Shown: positions 35,541 through 44,285 of the stretch, in pieces | How the letters are laid out: the number at the start of each line of letters is the position of its first letter | How positions within the stretch are numbered: position 1 is the stretch's first letter | Assembly (NCBI GenBank): GCA_021826225.1 | Contig: JAKBAV010000004.1 | Span: forward strand, 18,649-82,648 | Length of the DNA: 64,000 nt | Source: Pseudomonadota bacterium | GTDB lineage: Bacteria > Pseudomonadota > Alphaproteobacteria > Acetobacterales > Acetobacteraceae | Direction: 5' to 3' | Program-made: the position numbers and the translations under genes | The notes under the pieces: model-generated | The model's database searches: none | What the model was told of the DNA's origin: nothing | What the model saw: only the letters and a program-made list of their open reading frames with translations

Positions 35541-36129
35541 CGGATGGCTGGACGGCGGCGATGCTCATGCGGGTTTCGCTGCCATCGCCGCTGGCGGTGT
35601 CGATGCTGGTGACGTGGTTTTGGGTGCCGGTGATGACCATGAAGCGGATGAAGCGGGCCAGGGCAGCGTCCTTTGGCACGAGATGCAGCCGCCAGGTGGC
35701 GGCGGTGCCCGTGAGGCTCAGGGTGTAGAGGTTTTGCAGCCCTGGCAGGTCGCCGGACAGGGTGAAGCTGATGCCTTCCACCAGCCCGGCGATGCGCGGG
35801 TCCTGGTTCAGGGTGAAAACATGGGTGGTGCCGCCGCTGGTCAGGGTGATCTGGCCGTGATCGAGGACGAAATCCTCGGGCGCGGGCGAGATTGTGACCT
35901 TGTGGAGATAACCGGGCGCGACATAGGTGAGGCTGCCGGTGCTGGTGAGCGGGGCGCTGAGCACGGGGGAGGTTTCCTGCTCGGAGAATGTCGCGCTGGC
36001 GGCGGGCAGCCGGGCCAGGGCCTGCATGAGCTGCGGCAGGCCCCATGCTTGTTGCGCGTAAGCGGGGGTGGCCAGGAACAAGCCCAGGGCGAGCCCGCGC
36101 AGGGCACGCGAATCAGGCCCAGAAATCAT
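35530..36129 (-). CDS. LolA-like outer-membrane carrier protein
   Basis: 199 aa from ATG 36129, which gives a signal peptide (ALRGLALGLFLATPAYAQQ). The mature part begins with a typical LolA N-terminus (LPQLMQALARLPAASATFSEQ) and is rich in beta strands. LolA-like proteins carry lipidated cargo across the periplasm; here the cargo would be the polyene lipid, in line with the neighbouring MMPL exporter. The frame upstream of the signal peptide is antisense to nothing useful and was dropped. It overlaps the acyltransferase gene by 17 bp. Confidence 0.8.
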   Translation of the reverse strand: MISGPDSRALRGLALGLFLATPAYAQQAWGLPQLMQALARLPAASATFSEQETSPVLSAPLTSTGSLTYVAPGYLHKVTISPAPEDFVLDHGQITLTSGGTTHVFTLNQDPRIAGLVEGISFTLSGDLPGLQNLYTLSLTGTAATWRLHLVPKDAALARFIRFMVITGTQNHVTSIDTASGDGSETRMSIAAVQPSDAP

Positions 36130-37015
36130 AGAAGTTGAACCAGTTATAGGGTGCCTGGCGGCAATAATGCTCAAGCCGGGCGACGTAGCGGCGCATGACG
36201 GTATCGAGCCAGGGGGCGGCATCCAGCGGCCGCGCGGCGGGCTCGGCCAGCAGCTCGAAATGCACCTCGTAGCGCTTGCCGCCGCGATACATGCCGGCCA
36301 TGAGCACCGCCGGGCTTTGCAGCATCATGGCGATGCGGAACGGGCCCTGCGGGAAGGCGGCCTCGGCACCGAGAAACGGGTAGCGCGCGAGGTCCTTGCC
36401 CTGGACGTTGCGGTCCGCCAGCACGCCGATGAAGTGCCCCGCGCGCAAACGCTCGGCCACGGCGATGAGCGAGTCGGCGCGGCCGAGGCCGATGACCTCG
36501 GTGGCGAGGCTGGGATTGATGGCGGACAAGGCGGCGCGGATTTTCTGCGCGTTTTCCTCGTACATCAACAGGGTGATGGGCAGGTCGCGGCGGCGTTTGC
36601 GGCCGATGGCGCGGGCGACCTCGAAACTGCCGAAATGCGCGCCGATCAGAATACAGCCACCGCCGCGCGCCTCGATGTCGCGCAGGATTTGCTCGCCATG
36701 CACGGTGACCTCGAAATCCTCGGTGCGGTCGCCGAGCAGGAATACGCGGTCGAGCAGGCAGCGCGCGAAGGTGAGGAAATGCCTGAACTGGTCCGCGAGG
36801 CCCGGGGCGCGGCCGAGAACGCGGCGCAGATAGGCGCGCGAGGCACGGCCGGCAGCCGGCGAGGAGAGGCAGAAATACAGGCAGAGCGGGTAGAGCAACA
36901 GGCGCGCGACGGGCCGGCCCATGCGCCGCGCCGCCCAGATGCCGAGCCGGATGGCCGGGAGCGAGCCGCGCTCCGGGCGGCTGACCCATTCCTGTACGCG
37001 GGCGGTGCCGGTCAT
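36113..37015 (-). CDS. LpxL/HtrB-like lysophospholipid acyltransferase
   Basis: 300 aa. HxxxxE catalytic motif in GAHFGSFE near residues 125-130 (His and Glu four residues apart), N-terminal basic and membrane-associating stretch, and ADRNVQGKDLARYPFLG typical of this family. Lipid A-type late acyltransferases of aryl-polyene clusters attach the polyene acyl chain to a lipid anchor. Its start overlaps the dehydratase stop in ATGA. Confidence 0.85.
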   Translation of the reverse strand: MTGTARVQEWVSRPERGSLPAIRLGIWAARRMGRPVARLLLYPLCLYFCLSSPAAGRASRAYLRRVLGRAPGLADQFRHFLTFARCLLDRVFLLGDRTEDFEVTVHGEQILRDIEARGGGCILIGAHFGSFEVARAIGRKRRRDLPITLLMYEENAQKIRAALSAINPSLATEVIGLGRADSLIAVAERLRAGHFIGVLADRNVQGKDLARYPFLGAEAAFPQGPFRIAMMLQSPAVLMAGMYRGGKRYEVHFELLAEPAARPLDAAPWLDTVMRRYVARLEHYCRQAPYNWFNFYDFWA

Positions 37016-37302
37016 GCCGCGCCGGGAATCAGCGTGCCGGCCATGACCAGCGCGTCATCGGCGGTACGGCATTCGAAGCGCGTGGCGAAGCCCTGACCCT
37101 GCCAGAGCAGGCGGAGCGCGGTGCCGTGGCGGATGGGGCGCAGGAATTTGACGTTATGGATGGTGATATCATCCTGCAAACCGGGAATGGCGGCGATCAT
37201 GGCATCGAGCAGTAACGCGCCGGGGATGATGGGGTTGCCCGGGAAATGCCCGGCCGCGCTGGGGTGGCCGGGGGCGAGGGTGAAGGGCTGCTCCTGCCAC
37301 AT
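37012..37302 (-). CDS. Short hotdog dehydratase (ApeI/FabZ-like)
   Basis: 96 aa from ATG 37302. HFPGNPIIPGALLLDAMIA near residues 19-37 is the FabA/FabZ-like active-site segment; FLRPIRHGTALRL follows. Small FabZ-like enzyme that dehydrates the 3-hydroxyacyl-ACP. It begins 2 bp after the ligase stop. The frame continues far upstream antisense to the ligase gene; this is not real. Confidence 0.82.
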   Translation of the reverse strand: MWQEQPFTLAPGHPSAAGHFPGNPIIPGALLLDAMIAAIPGLQDDITIHNVKFLRPIRHGTALRLLWQGQGFATRFECRTADDALVMAGTLIPGAA

Positions 37303-37304
37303 GG

Positions 37305-38624
37305 TCAGCCGCCCCCGTCGCGCGCGGGCTGGCCGATGAGCCGCAGCAGGGTTTCGCGCGGCAGCTTGCCAAGCGCGTTGCGCGGCAGGCTGTCCACCAG
37401 CACCAGCGGGCGGGGCAGAAAGGCCGGGTCGATGCGCTGGCGCAATTCGGCCATGATTGCGCGCGCGTCCAGGCCCGGGGCGACCGCCACGGCGGCCAAG
37501 CGCGGCACGCCGGCGCCCCTCGCCTCGCCCATCAGGAACACGCCGTCCTGCACGCCCGGGATGCTCAGCAGCTGGTGGGTGAGGCTGGCGAGCGAGGCGC
37601 GCTTGCCGGCGACATCGACGAGGTCGGCGGCGCGGCCGCCGAGGTGGAATGTTTGCGGGCCAGTCAGCGTGATCTGGTCGTGCAGCAGCGTGGGGCCGGG
37701 CACGGCGGGGCCGTCCGCCCAGGTGGTGGCGCCGTCCTGGTGGAGGGTGATGCCGTCGAAGCACCGCCACGCGGTTTCATGGGCGCTGCGCCTGGTGGCG
37801 ATCTGCCCGGCTTCGGTGCAACCGTAGATCTCGACGAGCGTACCGCCGAAACAGGCCTCCGCGGCGCCAGCGAGTTCCACCGGCAGCGGGGCGGTGGCGG
37901 AGAGAATGAGATCGGCCGCCGGCATGCCCTCGGGCGCGGCCAGCAGCGCGCGCAGATGCACCGGGGTGGTGACCAGGATGCGCGGCCGCGGGGCACGGGC
38001 CAGGGCGGCGCGGATATCGGCCGGGTAGAGCGGCCAGCCGGCATCGATGGTGAGGCCGTGCAGCAGGCCGAGCAGGATGACCGATTCGAGTCCGTAGCTG
38101 TGGTGATGCGGCACCGTGCCGATGATGCTGGCGCCGCGCAGGGCGCCGATGCCCAGCCTAGCCCCGGCGGCGAGCGCGCTGCGGCGCAATGTGCCCCAAT
38201 CCTTGGCCATGGGTTGCGGGCGGCCGGTGGAGCCGGAGGTGAACAGGATGACGGCTTGCTGGTCATCGGCCACTTCGTCCAGGGTGAAGGGCGCGGCGGG
38301 GCCTGTGAGATCGGCGGGGTAAGCGAGGCTGGGCAGGTCCGTCTCCGCGCCATCTGTCAGGGCGTAGAGATCGGGGTAGTCCTCGGCCAGGGCGGTGAGG
38401 GCGGCGGGGAGGCTGGAAGATGGCATCAGGCTGATCTGGCCGGCGGCGAGGGCGGCGGCCAGGCCGGTGGCGAAGCGATAGCGGTCGGTACACAGGTTGA
38501 CGACGTATTTATGGACCGGCAGGCGCGCCGCCAGGGCGGCGGCATCCTGGTGGAACGTCGCCATGGGGATGGCCCGGCCGGACTGGCGCGCGGCGGGCAA
38601 GCGGGCCTGGGTGGCGATGTTCAT
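37305..38624 (-). CDS. AMP-forming aryl/acyl-CoA (or ACP) ligase
   Basis: 439 aa ANL-superfamily enzyme. P-loop-like LFTSGSTGRPQP near residues 127-138, VPHHHSYGLES, EIYGCTEAGQIATRR, GRAADLVDVAGKR and the C-terminal catalytic Lys in RNALGKLPRE. In this cluster it would activate the hydroxybenzoate made by the chorismatase and load it as the starter unit onto the carrier protein. Shorter than most family members (over 500 aa) but with both domains recognisable. Confidence 0.85.
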   Translation of the reverse strand: MNIATQARLPAARQSGRAIPMATFHQDAAALAARLPVHKYVVNLCTDRYRFATGLAAALAAGQISLMPSSSLPAALTALAEDYPDLYALTDGAETDLPSLAYPADLTGPAAPFTLDEVADDQQAVILFTSGSTGRPQPMAKDWGTLRRSALAAGARLGIGALRGASIIGTVPHHHSYGLESVILLGLLHGLTIDAGWPLYPADIRAALARAPRPRILVTTPVHLRALLAAPEGMPAADLILSATAPLPVELAGAAEACFGGTLVEIYGCTEAGQIATRRSAHETAWRCFDGITLHQDGATTWADGPAVPGPTLLHDQITLTGPQTFHLGGRAADLVDVAGKRASLASLTHQLLSIPGVQDGVFLMGEARGAGVPRLAAVAVAPGLDARAIMAELRQRIDPAFLPRPLVLVDSLPRNALGKLPRETLLRLIGQPARDGGG

Positions 38625-38628
38625 CGGC

Positions 38629-39216
38629 TCATCGACCCAGCGTTTCCGGTTCCACGGCCTTGCGCGGTGGGCCGGGCGGGCGGGTGGCGTTTGCCACCAT
38701 GTCGAATATGGCGGCGAGGGAGTGGCGCGGCGGGTCGCACAGGACGCGCAGGCGGATGGCGTATTCCACGGCGAACATCACGATAACCAGCGGGATGTCG
38801 AGAATATTGACGAAGAACGACCAGAAGGTGAGCGGCGCGAAGCAGAACAGGCCGACCGAGACGGCGAGCTGCATGGCGAAGAACAGCGCCCAGGCGATGG
38901 TGACCTTGCGGGTGTAGCGCAACATCTCCGTGGATAAGGGGCCATGCAGGCGGCGCGCCATGCCGGTGATCAGCGGCTCGCGGCCCGGCCGCAGCGTGAG
39001 CGCGAAGGTGGCGAGCAGGCTGGCATATAAGCCCCAATGGGTGAGCGCCGAGACGGTGACGAAGCCAAGCTTGAACAGCCCGCCCAGGCTCAACTCCAGG
39101 CCAAGCGGGATTTGCCGCGTGGCGAGGATGATGAGATGCGACAGCACCGGAATGATGGCGATGGCCAGGACCGCCCAGAGCGGCGAGCGGGACATGCGGG
39201 CGGAATCTGCCCGCAT
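38629..39216 (-). CDS. Integral membrane protein of the aryl-polyene operon (COG4648-like)
   Basis: 195 aa with four to five hydrophobic helices (for example LWAVLAIAIIPVLSHLIIL and VSALTHWGLYASLLATFAL). A conserved membrane protein of this size and place follows the carrier protein in many aryl-polyene clusters. Function is unknown. ATG directly follows the carrier stop (TAAATG). Confidence 0.75.
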   Translation of the reverse strand: MRADSARMSRSPLWAVLAIAIIPVLSHLIILATRQIPLGLELSLGGLFKLGFVTVSALTHWGLYASLLATFALTLRPGREPLITGMARRLHGPLSTEMLRYTRKVTIAWALFFAMQLAVSVGLFCFAPLTFWSFFVNILDIPLVIVMFAVEYAIRLRVLCDPPRHSLAAIFDMVANATRPPGPPRKAVEPETLGR

Positions 39217-39495
39217 TTATGACTCGCGATGCGCCTGGATATACGCATTCAGGCTGCGCAGGGACCGGAAGATTTCGGCATTGCCCTCGCCATCGGCGCG
39301 CAGCTTCACGCCGTAGCGCTGCGCCACGGTGAGGGAGATTTCCAGCATGTCGATGGAATCGAGCCCCAGCCCCTCGCCATGCAAGGGGGCTTCGGGGTCT
39401 ATCGCGGCGGCGTGCTGGTCAAGATTAAGGGTTTCAACTATCAGTTGTGCTAGAGATGATTCTTCTGCACTCTGGGTTGCAATGTCGGCCGTCAT
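39217..39495 (-). CDS. Acyl carrier protein of the aryl-polyene operon
   Basis: 92 aa. Phosphopantetheine attachment Ser47 in LGLDSIDMLEI; helices I-III recognisable. It carries the growing polyene. It is the first gene of the 14-gene minus-strand operon (39495 down to 28158). Described clusters usually contain two carrier proteins; only this one is visible here. Confidence 0.9.
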   Translation of the reverse strand: MTADIATQSAEESSLAQLIVETLNLDQHAAAIDPEAPLHGEGLGLDSIDMLEISLTVAQRYGVKLRADGEGNAEIFRSLRSLNAYIQAHRES

Positions 39496-39598
39496 GGGGT
39501 TGCCTCAAAAAGCGGGGGTGCGAAAAGCAGGGCGGCGAACGCGGCCAGATCGGCACCGGTGGAGGCTCTCACACATCATCCTTTCAAGCTCTCTCAAA

Positions 39599-39626
39599 GC
39601 TTTAACAGATCGCTTTTTGGTTGCAA
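39599..39626 (-). promoter_or_regulatory. Possible promoter of the aryl-polyene operon
   Basis: The gene-free stretch 39496-39910 becomes AT-rich around 39580-39630. On the minus strand TTGCAA (39626-39621) and TAAAGC (39604-39599) with a 16-bp spacer resemble a weak sigma-70 promoter about 100 bp upstream of the carrier gene. The rest of the gap up to the GST gene shows nothing I can name. Confidence 0.3.
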
Positions 39627-39910
39627 GCAAGCTCTGCCCGGCGGGCGGAGGCGGCTTACCCCGGCGAAAGAGCGGCACGCGCCGCCCTTCTCCCGGCCAT
39701 TATAGCTGGCGCCGGAACAGGCGTTTTACAAGCCGCGCAAAAGGTGGTGCCTGAACATTTTCAGATAGTGATGGCGCCGTGCCACAGGCGTGAGGCGGGC
39801 CGATTATGGCGCGCTGGCATAACATGGCGCGGCGGCGGCGGGTAATACCGATTGCGCCGGTGCGGCGCGTATCCGATGCTTCGGCAACGCGATGCAAGGG
39901 ACGGGACGGC

Positions 39911-40615
39911 ATGATGAGGCTCTATTATTTTCCGACGCCCAATGGCCGCAAGGTCAGCATCGCGCTGGAGGAGATGGGGCTCGCCTACGAGATTGTCCCG
40001 GTTGACATCACCCGGGGTGAGCAACAGGCGCCGGATTTTCTGGCGATCAGCCCGAATAACCGCATCCCGGCGCTGACCGATGTGGCGGCGGATGGCCGGA
40101 AGATCTCGATTTTCGAGTCCGGGGCGATATTGCAGTATCTCGGCCGCAAGAGCGGGCGGCTGTATCCGGCCGCTGAGCCGGAGCGCTGCCGGGTGGATAG
40201 CTGGCTGTTCTGGCAGATGGCGGGGCTCGGGCCGATGGCGGGGCAGCTGAGCTGGTTCATCCGCGTGGCCAATGTGCCGGGGCGCGCGGCCGCGGATTAC
40301 GAGTATCCCATCCACCGCTACCGCAAGGAGGTGCTGCGGCTCTATGGCGTGCTGGAGCGCGGGCTGGCGGCGGCGGGCGATTTTATCTGCGGGGATTACA
40401 GCATTGCCGATATCGCGTCCTGGACCTGGGTGGCGCAGTATAACAACCATATCGGCGGGCTGGCGGATTTCCCCAGGGTGGCGGCGTGGCACGAGCGGAT
40501 TGCCGCGCGCCCGGCGGTGCAGCGCGGGCTGATGGTGTGGATGCCGGCACAGGATAGCGGCTGGTCGGCGGCAGGCAACGCGGCGCAGATTGCCGGGGTG
40601 AAGCCGGTGGGGTGA
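39911..40615 (+). CDS. Glutathione S-transferase family protein
   Basis: 234 aa. N-terminal thioredoxin-like domain MRLYYFPTPNGRKVSIALEE, IPALTD (cis-Pro) and FESGAILQYLGRK (glutathione-binding ES pair); the C-terminal helical domain includes GDYSIADIASWTWV. Closest in pattern to the YfcG/YghU-type (nu-class) transferases, which act as disulfide reductases. The ATG at 39911 was chosen because homology starts there; the frame opens 35 codons earlier. Neighbours give no clear pathway. Confidence 0.88.
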   Translation: MMRLYYFPTPNGRKVSIALEEMGLAYEIVPVDITRGEQQAPDFLAISPNNRIPALTDVAADGRKISIFESGAILQYLGRKSGRLYPAAEPERCRVDSWLFWQMAGLGPMAGQLSWFIRVANVPGRAAADYEYPIHRYRKEVLRLYGVLERGLAAAGDFICGDYSIADIASWTWVAQYNNHIGGLADFPRVAAWHERIAARPAVQRGLMVWMPAQDSGWSAAGNAAQIAGVKPVG

Positions 40616-40659
40616 GCGGGGCGGTGCATTGGCGGCCGGGAGCGGCTATGCTGCGCGGC

Positions 40660-41289
40660 ATGACTGAATTCACCCTCCCGCCCGGCGCTCTCACCTCGCC
40701 CGCCACGGCGCGTAATCGCGAACCGATCCTGGCGGTGTTGCGGGAGCATCTGCCAGCTTCCGGGCTGGTGCTGGAAATCGCCTCGGGGGCCGGCGAGCAC
40801 GCGGCGTTCAACGCCGCCGCGCTGCCCGGGCTGCGCTGGCAGCCCAGCGATCCTTCATCCGAGGCGCTGCTCAGCATCGCGGCCTGGCGGGCGCATGCCG
40901 GGCTGGCCAATCTGCTGGCGCCGCTGCAGCTGGATGCGGCCGATCCGGCGGGCTGGCCGGTGACGCGGGCGGACGCGCTCGTGAATATCAACATGATCCA
41001 CATTTCGCCGTGGGAAGCGGCACAAGGGCTGATGGCCGGCGCCGCGCGCGTGCTGCCGGCGGGCGGGGTGGTGGTGCTGTACGGGCCGTATGTCGAGGCG
41101 GGAGTTGAGACCGCGCCATCCAACCTGGCCTTCGATGCCAGCCTGCGGGCGCGCAACCCGGAATGGGGGCTGCGGCGGCTGGACGAGGTTGTGGCGCTGG
41201 CGGCGGCGCGGGGGCTGGAATTCCGCGCACGGGTCGCCATGCCGGCGAATAACCTGTGCGTGGTGTTCCGCAAGGCGCAGCCGGGCTGA
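40660..41289 (+). CDS. DUF938 SAM-dependent methyltransferase-like protein
   Basis: 209 aa from ATG 40660 (start MTEFTLPPGALTSPATARN). The SAM-binding loop is VLEIASGAGEHAAF near residues 35-48. INMIHISPWEA and VLYGPYVEAG are typical of DUF938. Substrate unknown. It follows the GST gene by 44 bp and may be cotranscribed. Confidence 0.85.
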   Translation: MTEFTLPPGALTSPATARNREPILAVLREHLPASGLVLEIASGAGEHAAFNAAALPGLRWQPSDPSSEALLSIAAWRAHAGLANLLAPLQLDAADPAGWPVTRADALVNINMIHISPWEAAQGLMAGAARVLPAGGVVVLYGPYVEAGVETAPSNLAFDASLRARNPEWGLRRLDEVVALAAARGLEFRARVAMPANNLCVVFRKAQPG

Positions 41290-41316
41290 GCGGGGCCGGG
41301 CGGACTCAGCCGCGGC

Positions 41317-42066
41317 TCAGACCATGGCCAGGGCTTCGGAGAGCAGGCCGAAATCGAGATCTTCGCGCAGGCGGCGGCGAAGATGACGGACCAGCACGGC
41401 CCGGGTATGGCGAAGCTGGCGGCGGGGCAGCCTGGCCAGTTGTGCCGCCAGTTCGCGGGCACGCGGCATGAGGGCGGCCGCCGGCAGCACCTCGGCCACC
41501 ACGCCGAGCTCCAGCGCCTGCCGGGCGCTGAGCTTCTGGCCGGTAAGCAGGAAGTAGCGGCCGCGATTGGGGCCGAGCAGCATGGGCCAGACGGTGTGGA
41601 CGCCATCACCCGGCACACAATGGCCAGGGGCGTGGGCGAGATCGGCGAATTCCGCGTGCGCGGCGGCGAGCACGATATCGCTCAGCACCGCGATCTCGGC
41701 ATGGATATAAGCGGGGCCGTTGACCGCGCCGATGACGGGCACGGGAATGGCGAGGAGGTTTTCGAGCAGAGCAAGGCCCTCATCATGGATGCGGTCCCAC
41801 ATCTGGGCGAGGTCCGGCTCCGGGGCGCGCTCCTCGGGGTCCATGCCGGTGCAGAAACTCTCGCCCGTGCCGGTGATGATGACGACCCTGGTTTCGATGT
41901 CACGGGCGATGTCAAGAAAGGCGCGGCCCAGCTCGGCATGCAGGCTGGTGGGGGAACTGCCCCATTTCGCCTCGCCGCCGCGCGTGTGCAAAGCGAGTTC
42001 CAGCACGCCGCCTTGCCGGGTGAAGCGGATGGTATTGTAGCGGCCGGTGTAATCGGCGGACTGCAT
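41317..42066 (-). CDS. Enoyl-CoA hydratase/isomerase family protein
   Basis: 249 aa from ATG 42066, preceded by GGGGAG. Crotonase fold: GTGESFCTGMDPEE near residues 66-79, oxyanion-hole region VIGAVNGPAYIHAEIAVLSD and LGPNRGRYFLLTGQKLSARQALELG. The usual catalytic Glu pair of hydratases is not clear, so another crotonase reaction is possible. Together with the amidohydrolase and luciferase-like genes nearby it suggests breakdown of an aromatic or cyclic compound. Confidence 0.82.
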   Translation of the reverse strand: MQSADYTGRYNTIRFTRQGGVLELALHTRGGEAKWGSSPTSLHAELGRAFLDIARDIETRVVIITGTGESFCTGMDPEERAPEPDLAQMWDRIHDEGLALLENLLAIPVPVIGAVNGPAYIHAEIAVLSDIVLAAAHAEFADLAHAPGHCVPGDGVHTVWPMLLGPNRGRYFLLTGQKLSARQALELGVVAEVLPAAALMPRARELAAQLARLPRRQLRHTRAVLVRHLRRRLREDLDFGLLSEALAMV

Positions 42067-42152
42067 GCGCCACTCCCCTGCCCTCGGGCCAGCCATCGGG
42101 CGATGATGAAGGATGAAGAGGCGGGCTGGACCGCCGATCCAGCCCGCTTGCC

Positions 42153-43451
42153 TCAGCTCAGGTTATACAGCTTGAACGCGTTGTCCTGAAGGATCAGCTT
42201 GCGTGTGGCGTAATCATACCCGCCCAGCGTATCCGCCAGTTTTTCCTGTACGCCAGGATAGAGCGAGGTGGGATGCGGGAAGTCGGTTTCGAACATCACG
42301 CGGTCGAAGCCGATTTCTTCCAGCATGTGCTTCGGCGCGTAGGATTCGAACCAGTAGCTGACCCAGAATTGCTGGAAATATTCCTTGGCGCTGCGTTTCA
42401 GCCCGCGGTTTTCGCGCGTACGGAATTCGCTGAACTGATGGTCCAGCCCTTCGAGGAAGAAGGGGACCCAGCCCATGCCGCTTTCGATCAGCCCGATTTT
42501 CAGGTTGGGGTAGGTATCGAGAATGCCGGAGACCATGAAGTTCATCATCGTCGCGGCGACGCCGGCATGGTGCAGCAGCGCGTGGATCGGCAGGCGTTGG
42601 TCGAAACCGAGATTATCCCAGATCGCCGAATTGGCGTCGAGCGAGGCGTTGAGATGGAAGTTGATCGGCGTGCCGGTGGCATCGCACATCTCGAACAGTT
42701 CCGCCCAATAGGGCGAGACCTTGCCATCCGGCCCGATATAGGCCGAGCCCGGCGTGCCGACGCGCTCGGGCCGGTCCGGCATGACGAGGCCCTTGATGCC
42801 GAGATCGACACAGCGACGCGCCTCGGCGGTGAGCAGCTTGCTGTCCCAGTAAGGCAGTGTCGCCATGCAGTTGATGCGGCCGTTGGATTCGGCCATGCGC
42901 TCGGCGCAGGCATCGTTGAAGGTTATCATGATGGCGTTGGCGAGCCCGGCATCGTTGAGCGCCAGCAGCGTTCCGGCCTGGGTCTGGCCGCCATTCTGGT
43001 AGCAGATCTGCGCGTACACGCCCATCGCATCCATTTCTTCGAGGCGCGGCTTGACGAGATAGGAGCCGGGATTGATCTGGTCGTAATTCTCATAGGCCAG
43101 GCGGCCGAGCAGCTTGTTATGATCGGCGGCGATGACGTTGCCGCCGATCGAGCCCATATCGGTATCGCCGACGAACCAGCGATCGACATTGCCGACGCGG
43201 CGGACATGCGGCATTTTCGCCTTCATGCCGGCCGGTGCGTTCCTGGTGAACAGATCCGGTGGCTCGGTGAAATGCGTGTCGCAATCGACGATCTTGATGC
43301 CCTCGAAGAGCGGGTGGACGCCCTTGGAATGCGCCGCGAAATCGACCTGCCGGACAAACCCGCCAGGGGACCAGCCTTCTTCCAGCCAGTAGCGCTTGGC
43401 GTCATCCGCCGAAGCTTTGATGACCGAACCCGTTTTTGCATCATCCGGCAT
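42153..43451 (-). CDS. Amidohydrolase family (metal-dependent TIM-barrel) enzyme
   Basis: 432 aa. DCDTHFTEPPDLF near residue 56 carries the D-x-D/H metal site; INFHLNASL, LIESGMGWVPFFLEGLDHQF and MFETDFPHPTSLYPG are conserved segments of amidohydrolase-2 proteins related to decarboxylating or hydrolysing enzymes for aromatic acids. Divergent from the SnoaL-like gene. Substrate unknown. Confidence 0.85.
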   Translation of the reverse strand: MPDDAKTGSVIKASADDAKRYWLEEGWSPGGFVRQVDFAAHSKGVHPLFEGIKIVDCDTHFTEPPDLFTRNAPAGMKAKMPHVRRVGNVDRWFVGDTDMGSIGGNVIAADHNKLLGRLAYENYDQINPGSYLVKPRLEEMDAMGVYAQICYQNGGQTQAGTLLALNDAGLANAIMITFNDACAERMAESNGRINCMATLPYWDSKLLTAEARRCVDLGIKGLVMPDRPERVGTPGSAYIGPDGKVSPYWAELFEMCDATGTPINFHLNASLDANSAIWDNLGFDQRLPIHALLHHAGVAATMMNFMVSGILDTYPNLKIGLIESGMGWVPFFLEGLDHQFSEFRTRENRGLKRSAKEYFQQFWVSYWFESYAPKHMLEEIGFDRVMFETDFPHPTSLYPGVQEKLADTLGGYDYATRKLILQDNAFKLYNLS

Positions 43452-43622
43452 GAGATTTCCCCTTGGTGTTTCCTCTTACGCCGTCAGCCCATAGCGCAAA
43501 CCGGGGCTCGAAGCAAGCGCTTGGTCCGGGACGCGGGAGTCTTTGACAGCGCCTGGAGGCCGGGGATAGCATCCGCGGGCAGCCCAGAGCAAAAACACAG
43601 AGCAAAACTGAGGGAGCGAACC

Positions 43623-44138
43623 ATGTCCGGAGCGTCGGAAATTGCGGGCGGTGAACTGCGCGCGCTCATCGACAAGCAGGCGATAACCGAGCTGCTTTAC
43701 CGTTATTGCCGCGCCGTGGACCGGATTGATCCGGAACTCGGCTATACGGTGTGGCAGGAGGGGGCGGAGGCCGATTACGGCTCGATCTATCAGGGCAGCG
43801 GGCGCGGCGTGGTCGATTTCATCTGCGATTCACACAGGCGGGGCGTGGTGCATTCGCATCAGGTGACCAATATCATCATCGCGCTTGAGGGTGATGTCGC
43901 GCGCAGCGAGGCCTATATCACCTCCGGCATGGTCATGCTGGATGGCGGTGAGCCGAAGCAGATCACGACGCGCGGGCGGTATCTTGACCGCTGGTCGCGC
44001 CGCGCCGGGCGCTGGGGCATCGAGAAGCGCATATTTGTCGGCGATATCAACGAAATCCGCACGATCACGCCAGGCTCCATCGTACCGCGCTTCACGCTTG
44101 ACCGTGACGATCCGTCCTACGCGCTGTTCGCCGGGTGA
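43623..44138 (+). CDS. SnoaL/NTF2-like small enzyme or binding protein
   Basis: 171 aa, with GAGGGAGCG before the ATG. Begins with the typical IDKQAITELLYRYCRAVDR helix and the alpha+beta cone fold continues to YLDRWSRRAGRWGIEKR. This family contains isomerases, hydrolases and dehydratases acting on ring compounds. It is divergent from the amidohydrolase gene and next to the luciferase-like gene, with which it may share a catabolic role. A MITE begins 4 bp after the stop. Confidence 0.82.
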   Translation: MSGASEIAGGELRALIDKQAITELLYRYCRAVDRIDPELGYTVWQEGAEADYGSIYQGSGRGVVDFICDSHRRGVVHSHQVTNIIIALEGDVARSEAYITSGMVMLDGGEPKQITTRGRYLDRWSRRAGRWGIEKRIFVGDINEIRTITPGSIVPRFTLDRDDPSYALFAG

Positions 44139-44142
44139 GTTA

Positions 44143-44285
44143 GAGGCTGTTTCAGAAATCGCTCTGGTGAGTCGTTAAGTGGTGATTTTCGAGCCTCGGC
44201 GCGGAGCGTACTTAAGGTACGCGAGCACCGGAGCACAAAAAATCGCCGCTTGACGGCCTCCAGAGTAGACTTATGAAACAGTCTC
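44143..44285. mobile_element. 143-bp MITE related to IS5-family (IS1031/ISL2-like) elements
   Basis: Terminal inverted repeats GAGGCTGTTTCA (44143-44154) and TGAAACAGTCTC (44274-44285), one mismatch in 12. Flanked by a TTA direct repeat (44140-44142 and 44286-44288), a TNA-type duplication as known for IS1031/ISL2-like IS5 relatives. The inner sequence is itself an imperfect long inverted repeat with the palindrome GTACTTAAGGTAC in the centre, so the whole element can fold into a hairpin. No coding capacity. The right TTA is also the stop codon (TAA on the minus strand) of the luciferase-like gene. Confidence 0.8.

Noticed and set aside
42273..43622. Long upstream extension of the SnoaL-like protein
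   Set aside because: The 621-aa frame is antisense to the amidohydrolase gene. The ATG at 43623 with a good ribosome site starts the real protein.
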